Origin: Blautia sp.
GTDB taxonomy: Bacteria > Bacillota > Clostridia > Lachnospirales > Lachnospiraceae
Assembly: GCA_026169535.1 (NCBI GenBank)
Contig: JAPFCU010000078.1
Location: 62,001 to 126,000 of the forward strand
Length of the DNA: 64,000 nucleotides
Direction: 5' to 3'
The notes beneath the pieces are model-generated. The model was given only the letters and a program-made list of their open reading frames with translations, was not told the origin of the DNA and searched no databases. Position 1 is the stretch's first letter, and the number at the start of each line of letters is the position of its first letter. The position numbers were made by a program, and so were the translations under genes. Of the stretch, positions 1-9,398 are shown one piece after another.

Positions 1-414
1 AACAAGGTAGGTTTTGTGTATCAGAGCTTTAATCTGATTCCAACGCTTACCGTACAGGAAAATATTTTATTTCCTTTAAGTCTTGCAGGTTCTGCGCCGG
101 ATTCTGTGTTTTTTCAGGAAATTACAGAATTACTCCAGTTAAAGGACCGGCTGACCGCTTACCCTCATGAATTGTCCGGCGGCGGACAGCAGAGAGCGGC
201 GATTGCAAGAGCTCTGATTGCAAAGCCATCCATTCTTCTGGCAGACGAGCCTACAGGAAATCTGGATTCCAGAAGCGGACAGAACGTACTTGGACTTTTG
301 AAAATGTCTGTGGAGACTTATCACCAGACACTGGTGATGATTACCCATAACCTGGAGATCGCTCAGATGGCAGACCGGGTGGTACGGATCGAGGACGGCA
401 GGATTCTGGCGTAG
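1..414 (+). CDS. ABC transporter ATP-binding protein, MacB/LolD/BceA type (5' end outside window)
   Basis: The reading frame is open from base 1, so the N-terminus and Walker A lie upstream of the window. The visible 137 residues contain the Q-loop (VYQSFNLIP), the ABC signature, Walker B with catalytic Glu ([12 protein letters not shown]) and the switch His (MITHN). The DEPTGNLD signature is typical of ATPases that pair with FtsX-type permeases, such as LolD, MacB and BceA. The large permease that follows 13 bases later is the obvious partner. Odd point: the signature reads LSGGGQQR where the family, including the paralogue at 3900, has LSGGQQQR. The product would energise export or target-protection of a peptide, lipid or antibiotic at the cytoplasmic membrane; the substrate cannot be told. 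Confidence 0.93.
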   Translation, partial: NKVGFVYQSFNLIPTLTVQENILFPLSLAGSAPDSVFFQEITELLQLKDRLTAYPHELSGGGQQRAAIARALIAKPSILLADEPTGNLDSRSGQNVLGLLKMSVETYHQTLVMITHNLEIAQMADRVVRIEDGRILA

Positions 415-427
415 GAGAGGAAAAGAC

Positions 428-2968
428 ATGATTGCAAATAATAATCTGAAGGTCTGCCGTACCCTTGTCAGAAGGGACGTGCGGTTTCACCCTGTAAAAT
501 ATATACTTTTGTCCTGTGCGGCAATGCTGGTGACAGCGCTGTATACTTTTGTGTTTCTTCTGGGAAGTTCCGTGGAGAATGCATATTTGCTGAACTATCA
601 GTATTCCTATGGCTCTACCAGCCATATCCTTTATACCGGACTTACAGAGAAACAGGCAGATACACTTACCGGAAACAGCAGCATCAAAAGTACAGTGCGT
701 CTGAGCACAATCGGACAGTTATCCGATCCGGTGATCGGTCGGAGAAGTATTAAGCTGGCTGTTACAGACCGTGCCTATGCTCAGACGGTGTTATCTGTTC
801 CGACTGTGGGAACGCTGCCTCAGAAAAATGGAGAAATCGCTCTGGATGAGTTTACCATGGATTCCCTTGGTATACCCCATGAGATAGGAAGTCCGGTATC
901 CATCGACTGGACAGACCCGAAGGGAGAAACGCATACCACAGCGTTTACCCTCTGCGGATGGTGGGCAAGTCCTGCGAATTTTTCAGAAGCCTGCGCCTGG
1001 ATCACGAAGGAGGAGGCGAAGAAGCTCCTGCCGGATTATGATGAAGAGAATGCTGCGAATGTAACTCTTGGGGTAAACCTGCATCAGCCAAAAGATATAG
1101 AGAAACAGGCAGAAGCCATTCTTTCTCAACAGGGTGTGACAGGCTGTACCTATACCACGAATCTGGCATATCAGGATGCGCGGAAAGAAATGGCAGAACA
1201 TCAGGCACGTCCTTATTACATGCCTGCTTTTCTGGTGATATTATGTGGGTACCTGATGGTTTACAGCATTGTCCATGTAGCTGCAGACAGAGAGCATTTG
1301 TTTTATGCAGGACTGAAATCTCTGGGAATGACGCCACGTCAGATCTGGCGGCTGCTTCTGGAACAGGGGATTCTGGTTTCTGCTCTGGGAATGATTCCCG
1401 GCTGGGCGCTGGGATTTGTCCTTCATTATTTTATTACAGGACGGGTGGTTATCGGAATGGAAGAGAATCCGGCGCTGTATTTTCTGTCCTGGCCGCCATT
1501 TGCAGCCGCTGTTTTGTGTACGATGGCAACTGTTTTACTGGCATATTTTCTTCCGGCGCTTCGGCTTTCACGCAGGACTCCGGCAGATATGCTGAACAGC
1601 GCTTTCGGGAGACTGCCAAAAAGAAGGCAGAAGTCTGACGGACGTATGACTCTGGCACAGCTTGCATTTCGTACTCTGGGGAAAAATCGCTGGCGCACGC
1701 TTTTGTCAGTGGTTTCTCTGCTTCTGGCAGTGCTGCTCCTGAATTCCGTATGGATCCGGTATATCAGCGCCAAAGAGGAGATTTATCTTTCTTCCATGTT
1801 CCCATGGGATTACAGCCTGTGCGATGGCTCCGCATATCTTTCCGCACAGCAGTATAATGAAAAAAATCAGGGAATTACAGAAGAAACCGTGGCGGAACTG
1901 AAAAAGCGTCGGGAGGTAACATCTGTAAGTATGCTGAAAAGCCATGAAATTCCCATGACGGCGTCAGGAACGCTGCGTGAACGTATTACAGCATTTTATA
2001 ACCAGCCTTATGATGAAAAGCAGACTTTACGGGAAACCCAGGCTGCTTACCCGGAATGGCTGAACGGGCTTGCAAGGCTGGAGGAAACGGGAGAGTATAC
2101 GGGACTGGTCGTTGGTATGGACGGAGTATATCTGGACTATTTGCAGGAGTATTCGCCATTTACCAGCGGCAGCTTTGATGAAAAGGCATTTGCCTCCGGA
2201 GAATTCGTACTGGTTGGCGGAGCTTATCATGAAGGATTGTCCTCACCCATTGAGGGAGAAGAAATTGAGATTTCGGGTAAAAAATTTACGGTTATGGGTT
2301 CCGTGATGCATGACGAGACATACTTACAGGGCGCAGAAAGTCCGGAAGCAGCATTCAATCTTGTATACATTCTTCCAATAGAAGCCTTTGATCGGCTGTT
2401 CCCGGAACAGGCGTACCGTCAGCTGGCAGTAAATATTGATAAAGGGCAGCAGAAAGAATTTGAAGTTTATCTGGATGAATACGAACAGGGGCTGAACCGG
2501 GGCGTGGGTATCACAAGGCGCAGCGAATATCAGGATAATTTCCGTGTAGCGCGGCTGAATCTGGTACTTCCGGATCTGGTGATCGGACTGGTGCTCACTG
2601 GAATCGCGCTGATGAATTTTATTAATATGCTGGTGATCAAGACCGTGAGCCGGAAAGGGGAGTTTGCCGTATACGAAAGCCTTGGCATGACACGGACGCA
2701 GCTTCAAAAGCTTCTCCTTCTGGAAGGAATCTTCCATGCTGGATTAATGCTTATGATCTTGATTCCTGTTACAACAATTTTTGACCGTTTTCTTATGCCG
2801 AAGGTGGTAGAAGCAGCGGGATCCTGGAGCATGGTCTATACCTGTTCCTTTTTACCGCTGTGGATCTTTTCATTAATATTAGGGATACTTGCAGTAGCTG
2901 TACCATTGCTTTGCCTTCATTTTCTCACGAAAGGAAGCCTGACAGAACGGATGAGACAGGGGGAATAA
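428..2968 (+). CDS. FtsX-like ABC transporter permease (846 aa)
   Basis: Large permease partner of the preceding ATPase. Hydrophobic segments lie at about residues 24-46, 258-281, 305-333, 345-372, 417-438, 710-735, 755-778 and 805-830. This is one N-terminal helix plus two three-helix FtsX blocks, separated by large extracellular regions of about 200 and 270 residues. The cytoplasmic coupling stretches (GLKSLGMTPRQIWRLL and ESLGMTRTQLQKLL) are the conserved FtsX parts. Ribosome site GGAGAGG precedes the ATG. It is paralogous to the permease at 4590 with the same layout, so the two cassettes probably arose by duplication. Such systems serve antimicrobial-peptide resistance (BceAB), lipoprotein transport or macrolide export; which applies here is not visible. 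Confidence 0.93.
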   Translation: MIANNNLKVCRTLVRRDVRFHPVKYILLSCAAMLVTALYTFVFLLGSSVENAYLLNYQYSYGSTSHILYTGLTEKQADTLTGNSSIKSTVRLSTIGQLSDPVIGRRSIKLAVTDRAYAQTVLSVPTVGTLPQKNGEIALDEFTMDSLGIPHEIGSPVSIDWTDPKGETHTTAFTLCGWWASPANFSEACAWITKEEAKKLLPDYDEENAANVTLGVNLHQPKDIEKQAEAILSQQGVTGCTYTTNLAYQDARKEMAEHQARPYYMPAFLVILCGYLMVYSIVHVAADREHLFYAGLKSLGMTPRQIWRLLLEQGILVSALGMIPGWALGFVLHYFITGRVVIGMEENPALYFLSWPPFAAAVLCTMATVLLAYFLPALRLSRRTPADMLNSAFGRLPKRRQKSDGRMTLAQLAFRTLGKNRWRTLLSVVSLLLAVLLLNSVWIRYISAKEEIYLSSMFPWDYSLCDGSAYLSAQQYNEKNQGITEETVAELKKRREVTSVSMLKSHEIPMTASGTLRERITAFYNQPYDEKQTLRETQAAYPEWLNGLARLEETGEYTGLVVGMDGVYLDYLQEYSPFTSGSFDEKAFASGEFVLVGGAYHEGLSSPIEGEEIEISGKKFTVMGSVMHDETYLQGAESPEAAFNLVYILPIEAFDRLFPEQAYRQLAVNIDKGQQKEFEVYLDEYEQGLNRGVGITRRSEYQDNFRVARLNLVLPDLVIGLVLTGIALMNFINMLVIKTVSRKGEFAVYESLGMTRTQLQKLLLLEGIFHAGLMLMILIPVTTIFDRFLMPKVVEAAGSWSMVYTCSFLPLWIFSLILGILAVAVPLLCLHFLTKGSLTERMRQGE

Positions 2969-3199
2969 AGCTTTTTATTCTGACGGCGATACTCTTAGCC
3001 ACATATGCCATGTATCTTAACTTTTATCCTTATATGTATTTTGATACGAGCAGCAAAAAGATGCAGGGACTGGTATTTCAACTTCCATTCATAAATAAAG
3101 AAGAATCGATTTCTGGCACGGTGTATGGCTCTGAAAGCCCGCCGTGCCAGAAATAATTTTCAGAATCGCAGCAAAAACGCTGGCGTTTTCCAGAAATGA
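2969..3199. other. Intergenic stretch with a possible gene remnant
   Basis: The + frame ending at 3156 encodes a hydrophobic stretch (LFILTAILLATYAMYL) followed by about 40 polar residues, which looks like the end of a membrane protein. It has no start codon with a ribosome site outside the preceding permease gene. It may be the tail of a deleted gene or chance. The frame ends inside a strong hairpin (3111-3152). Confidence 0.3.
3111..3160 (+). terminator. Hairpin terminator after the first ABC cassette
   Basis: Perfect 11-bp inverted repeat TTCTGGCACGG (3111-3121) / CCGTGCCAGAA (3142-3152), followed by ATAATTTT. A second short A/T-rich hairpin (AAAACGC/GCGTTTT near 3166-3180) faces the minus-strand gene and may terminate it. 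Confidence 0.6.
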
Positions 3200-3655
3200 T
3201 CATTCTTCGATTACTCCGTATTTACTGACAGGTAAATATTTTACTTTTAAATAGTCCCCTTTATGAATTCCCTTGCTGTAAACCGTTACAAATATTTCAT
3301 TTCCGTTTTTGTCTGTAATGCCAATGCTGCGTATTTCATTTTTATTCTCGTCACTGTAATCCCAGGAGGTTACGATTCCTTCTGACTGAAGATAGTTCTT
3401 ATTGATTACGTTGGGAAGGTCCGTTACAGCAGGGACTGTCGTTCCCAAAAACGAAGGTATTAAAAAAATACCTACAATCACTTTTGAAATAGTATTGATT
3501 TTTTTTTCATTTCTTTTTATAAAGTCTTTCATATCCCGCGCAGCTCTTTCCCAACGAACCCATCGTTTCTTCCTGAGAATCTGATATAAAAACCATATTA
3601 TTAAAATGGCAAAGAATAACGCTCTTATGTACAAACATACAATAATTAAATCCAT
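3200..3655 (-). CDS. Small two-helix membrane protein, DUF3592-like
   Basis: 151 residues with a hydrophobic N-terminal helix (about 3-23), a basic cytoplasmic loop (KKRWVRWERAARDMKDFIKR), a second helix (about 57-75) and a polar C-terminal domain ending in VKVKYLPVSKYGVIEE. This layout, with an extracytoplasmic domain ending in a V-x-YxP motif, resembles DUF3592 proteins, whose function is unknown. I chose the ATG at 3655 because AGGAAG lies 8 bases upstream; the longer GTG-initiated form would begin inside that ribosome site. It sits alone, opposite in direction to both flanking ABC cassettes. Confidence 0.65.
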   Translation of the reverse strand: MDLIIVCLYIRALFFAILIIWFLYQILRKKRWVRWERAARDMKDFIKRNEKKINTISKVIVGIFLIPSFLGTTVPAVTDLPNVINKNYLQSEGIVTSWDYSDENKNEIRSIGITDKNGNEIFVTVYSKGIHKGDYLKVKYLPVSKYGVIEE

Positions 3656-3811
3656 ATTCTTTTCTTCCTGCACTTTCGTGATTTTTAAAAATTATACCAT
3701 TTCATCGAAGTGGATGTCATTACTTTTTCTCTCTGCAGATACATTTTTTCTCTGAGTGCATGTGTTTGCCGTTTCGCATTACTGATAAAACAATTCCCAA
3801 AAGTTACAAAA

Positions 3812-3856
3812 CTGTACCTTTTCTGTACCCTGACTGAGACATTGGTCTGTTATAGT
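3812..3856 (+). promoter_or_regulatory. Promoter with tandem response-regulator-like repeat upstream of the second ABC cassette
   Basis: CTGTACC occurs at 3812-3818 and 3823-3829, an 11-nt period as bound by OmpR-family dimers. A -10 (TATAGT, 3851-3856) follows without a recognisable -35, which suits an activated promoter. The same core (TGTACCTT) is found in the promoter region of the two-component system at 36319. Confidence 0.5.
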
Positions 3857-3899
3857 AAAACCAACTTAAAAAGAGACAGGACACAGGGAGGAGATATAA

Positions 3900-4571
3900 A
3901 TGGAAGCAATCTTAACAGCCACAGGCTTAAAAAAATATTATGGAAAAGGCGAAACACAGGTACGTGCGTTAGACGGTGTGGACTTAGAGATCGAGCGGGG
4001 TAAATTTACTGCCATTATCGGAACCTCGGGTTCGGGAAAATCCACACTTTTGAATATGCTGGGCGGACTGGATACTCCAACAGAGGGAAGCATCCGTATC
4101 GGAAATACGGATCTTGCCAGGCTGGGAAGTGAGCAGGCGACGATTTTCCGGAGAAAACAGATTGGCTTTATTTTTCAGAACTATAATTTGGTTCCGGTAT
4201 TAAGTGTGTGGGAAAATATTATTTTGCCCATTTCCCTGGACGGAAGGAAACCGGATAAGAAATTCATTATGGAAGTGGTAAAGCTTCTGGGACTGGAAAA
4301 GAAACTGAACTCCCTTCCCAATAATCTTTCCGGCGGACAGCAGCAGAGAGTAGCCATTGCACGGGCTCTGGCAAGTAAGCCGTCTATCATTCTGGCAGAC
4401 GAGCCTACAGGTAATCTGGACAGTAAGACCAGTGACGATGTGATCGGGCTTTTAAAAATGACCAGCCGGGAATTTCACCAGACCATTGTGATGATCACCC
4501 ACAATCCGGAGATCGCGCAGATGGCGGACCGGATCATCCGCATTGAGGATGGAAGGATTGCAGAACAGTAA
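3900..4571 (+). CDS. ABC transporter ATP-binding protein, MacB/BceA type (223 aa)
   Basis: Complete ATPase: Walker [10 protein letters not shown] (about residues 41-49), Q-loop FQNYNLVP, signature LSGGQQQR, Walker [13 protein letters not shown] and switch MITHN. Length is usual for LolD/MacB/BceA ATPases. Ribosome site AGGGAGGAG stands just before the ATG. The FtsX-type permease follows after 18 bases and is its partner. The product is a close paralogue of the truncated ATPase at the window start but keeps the canonical signature. Its promoter carries a tandem repeat suggesting induction by a two-component system, as is common for peptide-antibiotic detoxification transporters (inference). 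Confidence 0.95.
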   Translation: MEAILTATGLKKYYGKGETQVRALDGVDLEIERGKFTAIIGTSGSGKSTLLNMLGGLDTPTEGSIRIGNTDLARLGSEQATIFRRKQIGFIFQNYNLVPVLSVWENIILPISLDGRKPDKKFIMEVVKLLGLEKKLNSLPNNLSGGQQQRVAIARALASKPSIILADEPTGNLDSKTSDDVIGLLKMTSREFHQTIVMITHNPEIAQMADRIIRIEDGRIAEQ

Positions 4572-4589
4572 GCAGGAAGGGCAGCAGAT

Positions 4590-7175
4590 ATGAGCAGAGA
4601 AAATGGAAAAAGAAAAAAAGGAAAAAAATTTGAGCCGGTTCGTGTATTAAACCAGCGGCTTTTTCAGAAAAATAAAGGAAGAAATCTGGTGGCGGTTCTG
4701 GCAATTCTGATGACTGCCATGATGTTTGCCACTTTATTTACTCTGGCACAGAGCATGAGTGAAAATCTGGTGGAAATGACCTTCCGGCAGACAGGATATG
4801 ATGCGCAGGTTTCCTTCAAATCTATTCAGCCAGATCAGGCAAAAATTCTGGCAAATCACTCGGATGTCAAAGAGACAGGGGAAAGCACGGTTCTGGGACT
4901 TGCGGAAAACAAAGCTTTGTCAGGTAAGCAGGTGGAGATCCGCTGGGCGGATAAAAGCTATGCCTCTCATTCTTTTTGTATGCCAACAACAGGGCATATG
5001 CCGGAAAACGGTAACGAGGCAGCGCTGGATACATTAACATTAAAGCGGCTTGGGGTGGAGCCGAAGCTTGGGGAAGCGGTTACTCTGGAATGGAGAAAGG
5101 ATCTGTCTGATCCGGAAGCAGAAAAGATTTCTTCTACTTTTACCCTCTGTGGTTTCTGGGAAGGAAACGAATCCGTATATGCCAGTATGGCATGGGTTTC
5201 AAAAGATTACACAGAAGGTATTCTGACAGACAGTGAAGACGTTATATCAGATGGAAATGTTTTTGGAATGCATATGGCTCAGGTTACGCTTCACAGTGAC
5301 CGCAATATTGAAAAGACTGTGGAACAGGTGCTTTCCGATACCGGACTTACAGATCTGGAATATCATATAAATCTTGCCTATTCCCCGGAGATGGGCGCTA
5401 CAGCACTTCAGGAGACTTTGCCTATGTACCTGGGTATGATTCTGGTATTTATCGCAGGCTATCTGATCATTTATAATATTTTTCAGATCAGTGTTACTGC
5501 AGACGTACAGTTTTACGGTAAACTGAAAACCCTGGGAATGACTACAAAACAGATTAAAAAGCTGATTTTTGGACAGTCCAATCAATTGTGTCTGATCGGC
5601 ATCCCGGCAGGGCTGCTGCTTGGATGGCTGTTGGGAATGGTACTGGTGCCTGCTTTTACCGGAATCCTGGAAGGCGGGGGCAGTGTATCGGTAAATCCGG
5701 TTATTTTTATCGGATCAGCTGTTTTTGCGTGGCTTACGGTACTGATTTCCTGTCTGCGTCCGGCAAGACTGGCGGGAAAGGTGTCTCCTGTGGAAGCTCT
5801 TCGTATGAGTGATGCAGACGGAAAAAGCAAAAAAATCAAAAGAAAGAAGGAAAATACTTCTCTTGCATCCATGGCATGGGCAAATCTGGGACGCAATAAA
5901 AAGAGAACCGTTACCGTAATCTGTTCTCTGACACTGGGGCTTGTGCTCCTCAGCTGTTTTTATGCAAAAAATGCAGCCTTTGATATGGAGAAATATCTGG
6001 CAAATCTGACTATCGCAGATTTCGAGCTTTCTGATGTGACCAGTGAAGATTACATCGGCGGATATAATCCGAAAGGTGATACCTTAAACGAAACTCTGGT
6101 GGAAACTCTGGAATCCTTTGAAGGTGTGGAGTCCACAGGACATCAGTATTCCGCGCAGTTTACCTGGAAGATGGATGAGCAGACTGTAAAAAATCTCCAG
6201 GGATTTTACACAGAAGAAATGCTTGCAGACTGGAGTACCTATAATCCTTCGGGAGCAGAAGCGTTTCATCAGGCGGTAGATACAGGAGAAAGCAGCGCAG
6301 TGATATTTGGAATGGACGGAATACCGCTTCAGGCAGTCACACAGGAATCGTATATCATGGACGGAACTTTTGATGCGGAAGCTTTTTCCAGCGGAAACTA
6401 TGTTCTGGCAGTAGGGCCGGCAATTGAGCAGGATGAGATTTATCCCTCCCTTCCGGTTCCCTCTGTAGGAAGCACCATTGAATTAGCGGGAAAATCTTAT
6501 GAAGTTATGGCTGTGGTATATCCGTTGATGCCGGTTGACGACGGGGCGGCGGAAATGGGCGCGCCTTCCTCTATGGAAATGCACTTTATCCTGCCGACAG
6601 ACACCTTCCGGGCGCAGTGGCCGGAAAATACTTTGCGAAGATTATTTGTAAATGTAAAGGACAGTAAGGTGGAACCTATGCAGGAATGGCTGGATACCTA
6701 CATGGAAGAAAAGGACAGCAGTCTTCCGGTGACCTCCCGTAAATCGATGGAAGAGCAGTATGAGGCAGAAACACGTTCTTCTGCTGTTATGGGAAATGCC
6801 ATCAGCATTATTATCGCTCTGGTAGGCGTTCTGAATTTTATCAATTCCATGGTGACGGCAATTGTGTCACGAAGACGGGAATTTGCCATGATCCAGAGTG
6901 TGGGTATGACGAAAAAGCAGCTTTGTCGGATGCTGGTCTGTGAGGGACTTTACTATGCAGCTATTACCCTGACTGTTTCTTATCTGATCAGTGCGGCGGC
7001 AGTTGGCACAGGCATCCGCGCAATGGTAGAAGGCGGTTTTACCACATTCCGTTTTACCTTGCTACCTCTTATTATATGCACACCGATCTTGCTGGTATTT
7101 GCAGTATTGATCCCTTATCTGTGCTTTAAAAATCTGGAAAAACAGAGTATTGTAGAACGGCTTCGTATGGAGTGA
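4590..7175 (+). CDS. FtsX-like ABC transporter permease (861 aa)
   Basis: Permease of the second cassette. A very basic N-terminus (RKKGKKFEPVRVLNQRLFQKNKGRN) precedes the first helix (about residues 35-54). FtsX helix blocks lie at about 276-400 and 735-850, with a single helix near 442-460 opening the second half. Two large extracellular regions lie between (about 60-270 and 465-730). Conserved cytoplasmic coupling segments KLKTLGMTTKQIKKL and MIQSVGMTKKQLCRM are present. Layout and length match the permease at 428. It is co-transcribed with the ATPase at 3900. Substrate unknown. Confidence 0.94.
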   Translation: MSRENGKRKKGKKFEPVRVLNQRLFQKNKGRNLVAVLAILMTAMMFATLFTLAQSMSENLVEMTFRQTGYDAQVSFKSIQPDQAKILANHSDVKETGESTVLGLAENKALSGKQVEIRWADKSYASHSFCMPTTGHMPENGNEAALDTLTLKRLGVEPKLGEAVTLEWRKDLSDPEAEKISSTFTLCGFWEGNESVYASMAWVSKDYTEGILTDSEDVISDGNVFGMHMAQVTLHSDRNIEKTVEQVLSDTGLTDLEYHINLAYSPEMGATALQETLPMYLGMILVFIAGYLIIYNIFQISVTADVQFYGKLKTLGMTTKQIKKLIFGQSNQLCLIGIPAGLLLGWLLGMVLVPAFTGILEGGGSVSVNPVIFIGSAVFAWLTVLISCLRPARLAGKVSPVEALRMSDADGKSKKIKRKKENTSLASMAWANLGRNKKRTVTVICSLTLGLVLLSCFYAKNAAFDMEKYLANLTIADFELSDVTSEDYIGGYNPKGDTLNETLVETLESFEGVESTGHQYSAQFTWKMDEQTVKNLQGFYTEEMLADWSTYNPSGAEAFHQAVDTGESSAVIFGMDGIPLQAVTQESYIMDGTFDAEAFSSGNYVLAVGPAIEQDEIYPSLPVPSVGSTIELAGKSYEVMAVVYPLMPVDDGAAEMGAPSSMEMHFILPTDTFRAQWPENTLRRLFVNVKDSKVEPMQEWLDTYMEEKDSSLPVTSRKSMEEQYEAETRSSAVMGNAISIIIALVGVLNFINSMVTAIVSRRREFAMIQSVGMTKKQLCRMLVCEGLYYAAITLTVSYLISAAAVGTGIRAMVEGGFTTFRFTLLPLIICTPILLVFAVLIPYLCFKNLEKQSIVERLRME

Positions 7176-7183
7176 TAGAAAAT

Positions 7184-8071
7184 CTAGAGATTGCCGGATT
7201 TTAACTCCTGAAAGATTGTTTCATATTCTTCAGAAAAAATGCTTCCTTTATTCCAGAGAAAACTGAAATTATGAGTTATCTTAAAATCAGACAGAGGAAT
7301 CTGGCACAGATTACCCTGTCTGATTTCCTGTTCTGCAGCAGACTTGTACAGGAAGGAGATCCCACAGTCTTCACACAGAAGAGAAACAATGGTATGGATG
7401 TTTTCTACTTCCACAAGATGAGAAAAATCAAGAACAGATAAATTTTTCAGGGCAAGAGTTCTGGAAAGAACAGCTCTGGTTCCTGAGCCGGGTTCTCTGG
7501 TGAGCAAACGTTCCTTTGTCAGATCACGCAGAAAGCGGACTGGCTGTGAGAATTTATGTCGGCTGGAGGCCACGGCAATATATTCTTCTTCTTTATAAAT
7601 GCGTACCTCGTATCTGTCTTCCTTAAAATAACCTTCTACAATGGCAAAATCAATGGTTCCTTCCTGCAGACAGGCAAGAAGAGTCTGTGTATTGCCGTAG
7701 CGGATATGGAGATCCGTATCAGGATGATTTTTGATAAAAGCAGCCAGAGAGGGAAGGATGGCATATTCTCCAATGGTCATAGTCACACCAAAGGTCAGGA
7801 TCTTCTTTTTGGAAAGGCTTTCCTGCATCCGTTTTTTTAATGTATTTTCATCATTCTGCATGGTTTCCAGTGCGGAAAGAAGAAGTTCTCCTGCTGGAGT
7901 CAGAGAGAGCTTCTTTTTTTCGCGGTAAAATAAAGGGGCCTCATATTTTTGTTCCAGATAACGGATATGCTGGGAAACTGCCGGCTGAGTCAGGTGCAGA
8001 GCTTCGGCGGCATGAGTAAAATTCATATATCTGCATACGCTAAGAAAAGTTTCCATTCTAAAATCAAGCAT
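7184..8071 (-). CDS. LysR-family transcriptional regulator (295 aa)
   Basis: N-terminal winged helix-turn-helix typical of LysR (METFLSVCRYMNFTHAAEALHLTQPAVSQHIRYLEQKY), a linker helix, then a two-lobed periplasmic-binding-like effector domain. I start it at the ATG at 8071 because AAAGGAGG lies just upstream; the ATG 18 bases earlier would put that Shine-Dalgarno inside the gene. It is divergent from the flavoprotein at 8232, the classic arrangement for a LysR regulator and its target. A 12-bp palindrome in the gap may be its operator. The inducer is unknown. Confidence 0.93.
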   Translation of the reverse strand: MLDFRMETFLSVCRYMNFTHAAEALHLTQPAVSQHIRYLEQKYEAPLFYREKKKLSLTPAGELLLSALETMQNDENTLKKRMQESLSKKKILTFGVTMTIGEYAILPSLAAFIKNHPDTDLHIRYGNTQTLLACLQEGTIDFAIVEGYFKEDRYEVRIYKEEEYIAVASSRHKFSQPVRFLRDLTKERLLTREPGSGTRAVLSRTLALKNLSVLDFSHLVEVENIHTIVSLLCEDCGISFLYKSAAEQEIRQGNLCQIPLSDFKITHNFSFLWNKGSIFSEEYETIFQELKSGNL

Positions 8072-8107
8072 GATAGATCCTCCTTTCATATATTTGTTTT
8101 AACATAA

Positions 8108-8119
8108 CATAAATTTATG
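8108..8119. promoter_or_regulatory. Palindrome in lysR/flavoprotein divergent region, possible LysR operator
   Basis: CATAAATTTATG is a perfect 12-bp palindrome inside an A/T-rich 160-base divergent promoter region. The surrounding bases fit the loose T-N11-A LysR site. Sequence-only suggestion. Confidence 0.35.
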
Positions 8120-8231
8120 ATTATATCAATTATTATAATTTTACAAAATGATGAATAAAGAATATATTTAAGATGTAAAGAAACAAAGCAGCCATCAATA
8201 GAGAAAAGCAATATGAAAAGGTGTAAGGAGG

Positions 8232-9137
8232 ATGCAGAATATGTATGATGTAGTGATTATCGGAGCAGGACCGGCAGGGATCAGCGCAGGAATTTATGGG
8301 GCAAGCAGAGGAAAAAAGGTATTGGTGATCGAGAAGGATCAGACAGGAGGTTTGATTGGAAAGGTGTCTACAGTGACCCATTATGCAGGCGTGATCCCGG
8401 GAGAGACCGGAGCTACATTTGCTGCAAGACTGAAACAGCAGGCAGAGACAGCCGGTGTGGAGATTTTGAAAGCAGAGATGAAAAAGGCAGAACTGATTGG
8501 AGATAAAAAAGAAATTTTTACAGATAAAGGGGTTTTTGAAGCTGAAAAAGTAATTTTGGCAAACGGTACCTCACCAAGAAGACTGGGGATTCCAGGAGAA
8601 ACAGAGCTCTGGGGAAAAGGGATGGGAATGAATGCTGCAAAGGATGGAGAAAGCTATCGTGGAAAACATATTTATGTGGTAGGCGGTGCAGACGGAGCGG
8701 TAAAAGAAGCTTTATATCTTGCAAAACTGGCCGCTGAAGTAACGATTATCCATTTTGAAGATTCTCTTGGATGTATTGCAGAATTCAGGGAAAAGGTAAA
8801 AGATACACCGAATATTTCTCTTCGTCTTCATTCAAGACTTCACGGAGTATATGGAACCGATCAGGTTCGGACCTTGGAAATTCTGGATGAACATACAGGG
8901 GCTATTGAAACTATAGAAGACCCGGGATGCGGGATCTTTGTGTATGCAGGGACGATTCCGAATACAGAGCTTTATACACAGCTGTCTCTGGAGAATGGAT
9001 TTATTCCGGTAAATGAAAAAATGGAAACAGAGATTCCAGGTGTTTATGCAGCCGGAGACATTCGAGTAAAACAGGTTCGGCAGGTTTCCACAGCAGTAGC
9101 AGATGGAACGATTGCCGCGATCTATGCTGCCATGTAG
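8232..9137 (+). CDS. Thioredoxin-reductase-like FAD/NAD(P) oxidoreductase lacking the redox CxxC
   Basis: 301 residues, the size of bacterial thioredoxin reductase. An N-terminal FAD-binding Rossmann motif (VVIIGAGPAGISAGIYGASRGKKVLVIE), a second nucleotide-binding motif (IYVVGGADGAVKEALYLAKLAAEVTIIH) and the C-terminal FAD motif (PGVYAAGDIR) are present. At the position where TrxB has CxxC before the second Rossmann fold, this protein reads GMGMNAAKDGESYRGKH, with no cysteine. The only Cys residues are elsewhere (LGCIAEF, DPGCGIF). It therefore cannot reduce thioredoxin by the usual route and may transfer electrons between NAD(P)H and another carrier such as ferredoxin or flavodoxin, as in TrxR-like ferredoxin reductases. 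It is divergent from a LysR gene that probably regulates it. Confidence 0.88.
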   Translation: MQNMYDVVIIGAGPAGISAGIYGASRGKKVLVIEKDQTGGLIGKVSTVTHYAGVIPGETGATFAARLKQQAETAGVEILKAEMKKAELIGDKKEIFTDKGVFEAEKVILANGTSPRRLGIPGETELWGKGMGMNAAKDGESYRGKHIYVVGGADGAVKEALYLAKLAAEVTIIHFEDSLGCIAEFREKVKDTPNISLRLHSRLHGVYGTDQVRTLEILDEHTGAIETIEDPGCGIFVYAGTIPNTELYTQLSLENGFIPVNEKMETEIPGVYAAGDIRVKQVRQVSTAVADGTIAAIYAAM

Positions 9138-9289
9138 AAAAATGCAGAAAAAACAGGATCAGTAAAAACATCCATAAAACTGCATGATATCTGATTTCTA
9201 TAGAAATCTTTCTCACGAATTTTTGGGATAAATGTCTGTAAAACTCGAAAAAAAGCGAAAGAAAAACAGATTTTTCAGCCCCTTTCAGC

Positions 9290-9319
9290 TTGATTTCGCG
9301 CAGGTGCTTCCTCTATAAT
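9290..9319 (+). promoter_or_regulatory. Putative spo0A promoter
   Basis: TTGATT (9290-9295), 18 bases, TATAAT (9314-9319), leaving an ~70-nt leader before the spo0A start. The rest of the 9138-9398 gap is A-rich and holds nothing else I recognise. Confidence 0.45.
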
Positions 9320-9398
9320 ATCTGTGACATGTGAGTAAATGAAATTTCAACACAGCTTTTGCAGGCAGGCTGTCAAAAATGAGGAGGAAACTGGTCTG

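Noticed and set aside
2860-3156. 98-residue reading frame after the first permease
   Set aside because: Its only ATG lies deep inside the permease gene and there is no ribosome site in the gap. It is kept only as a possible remnant.
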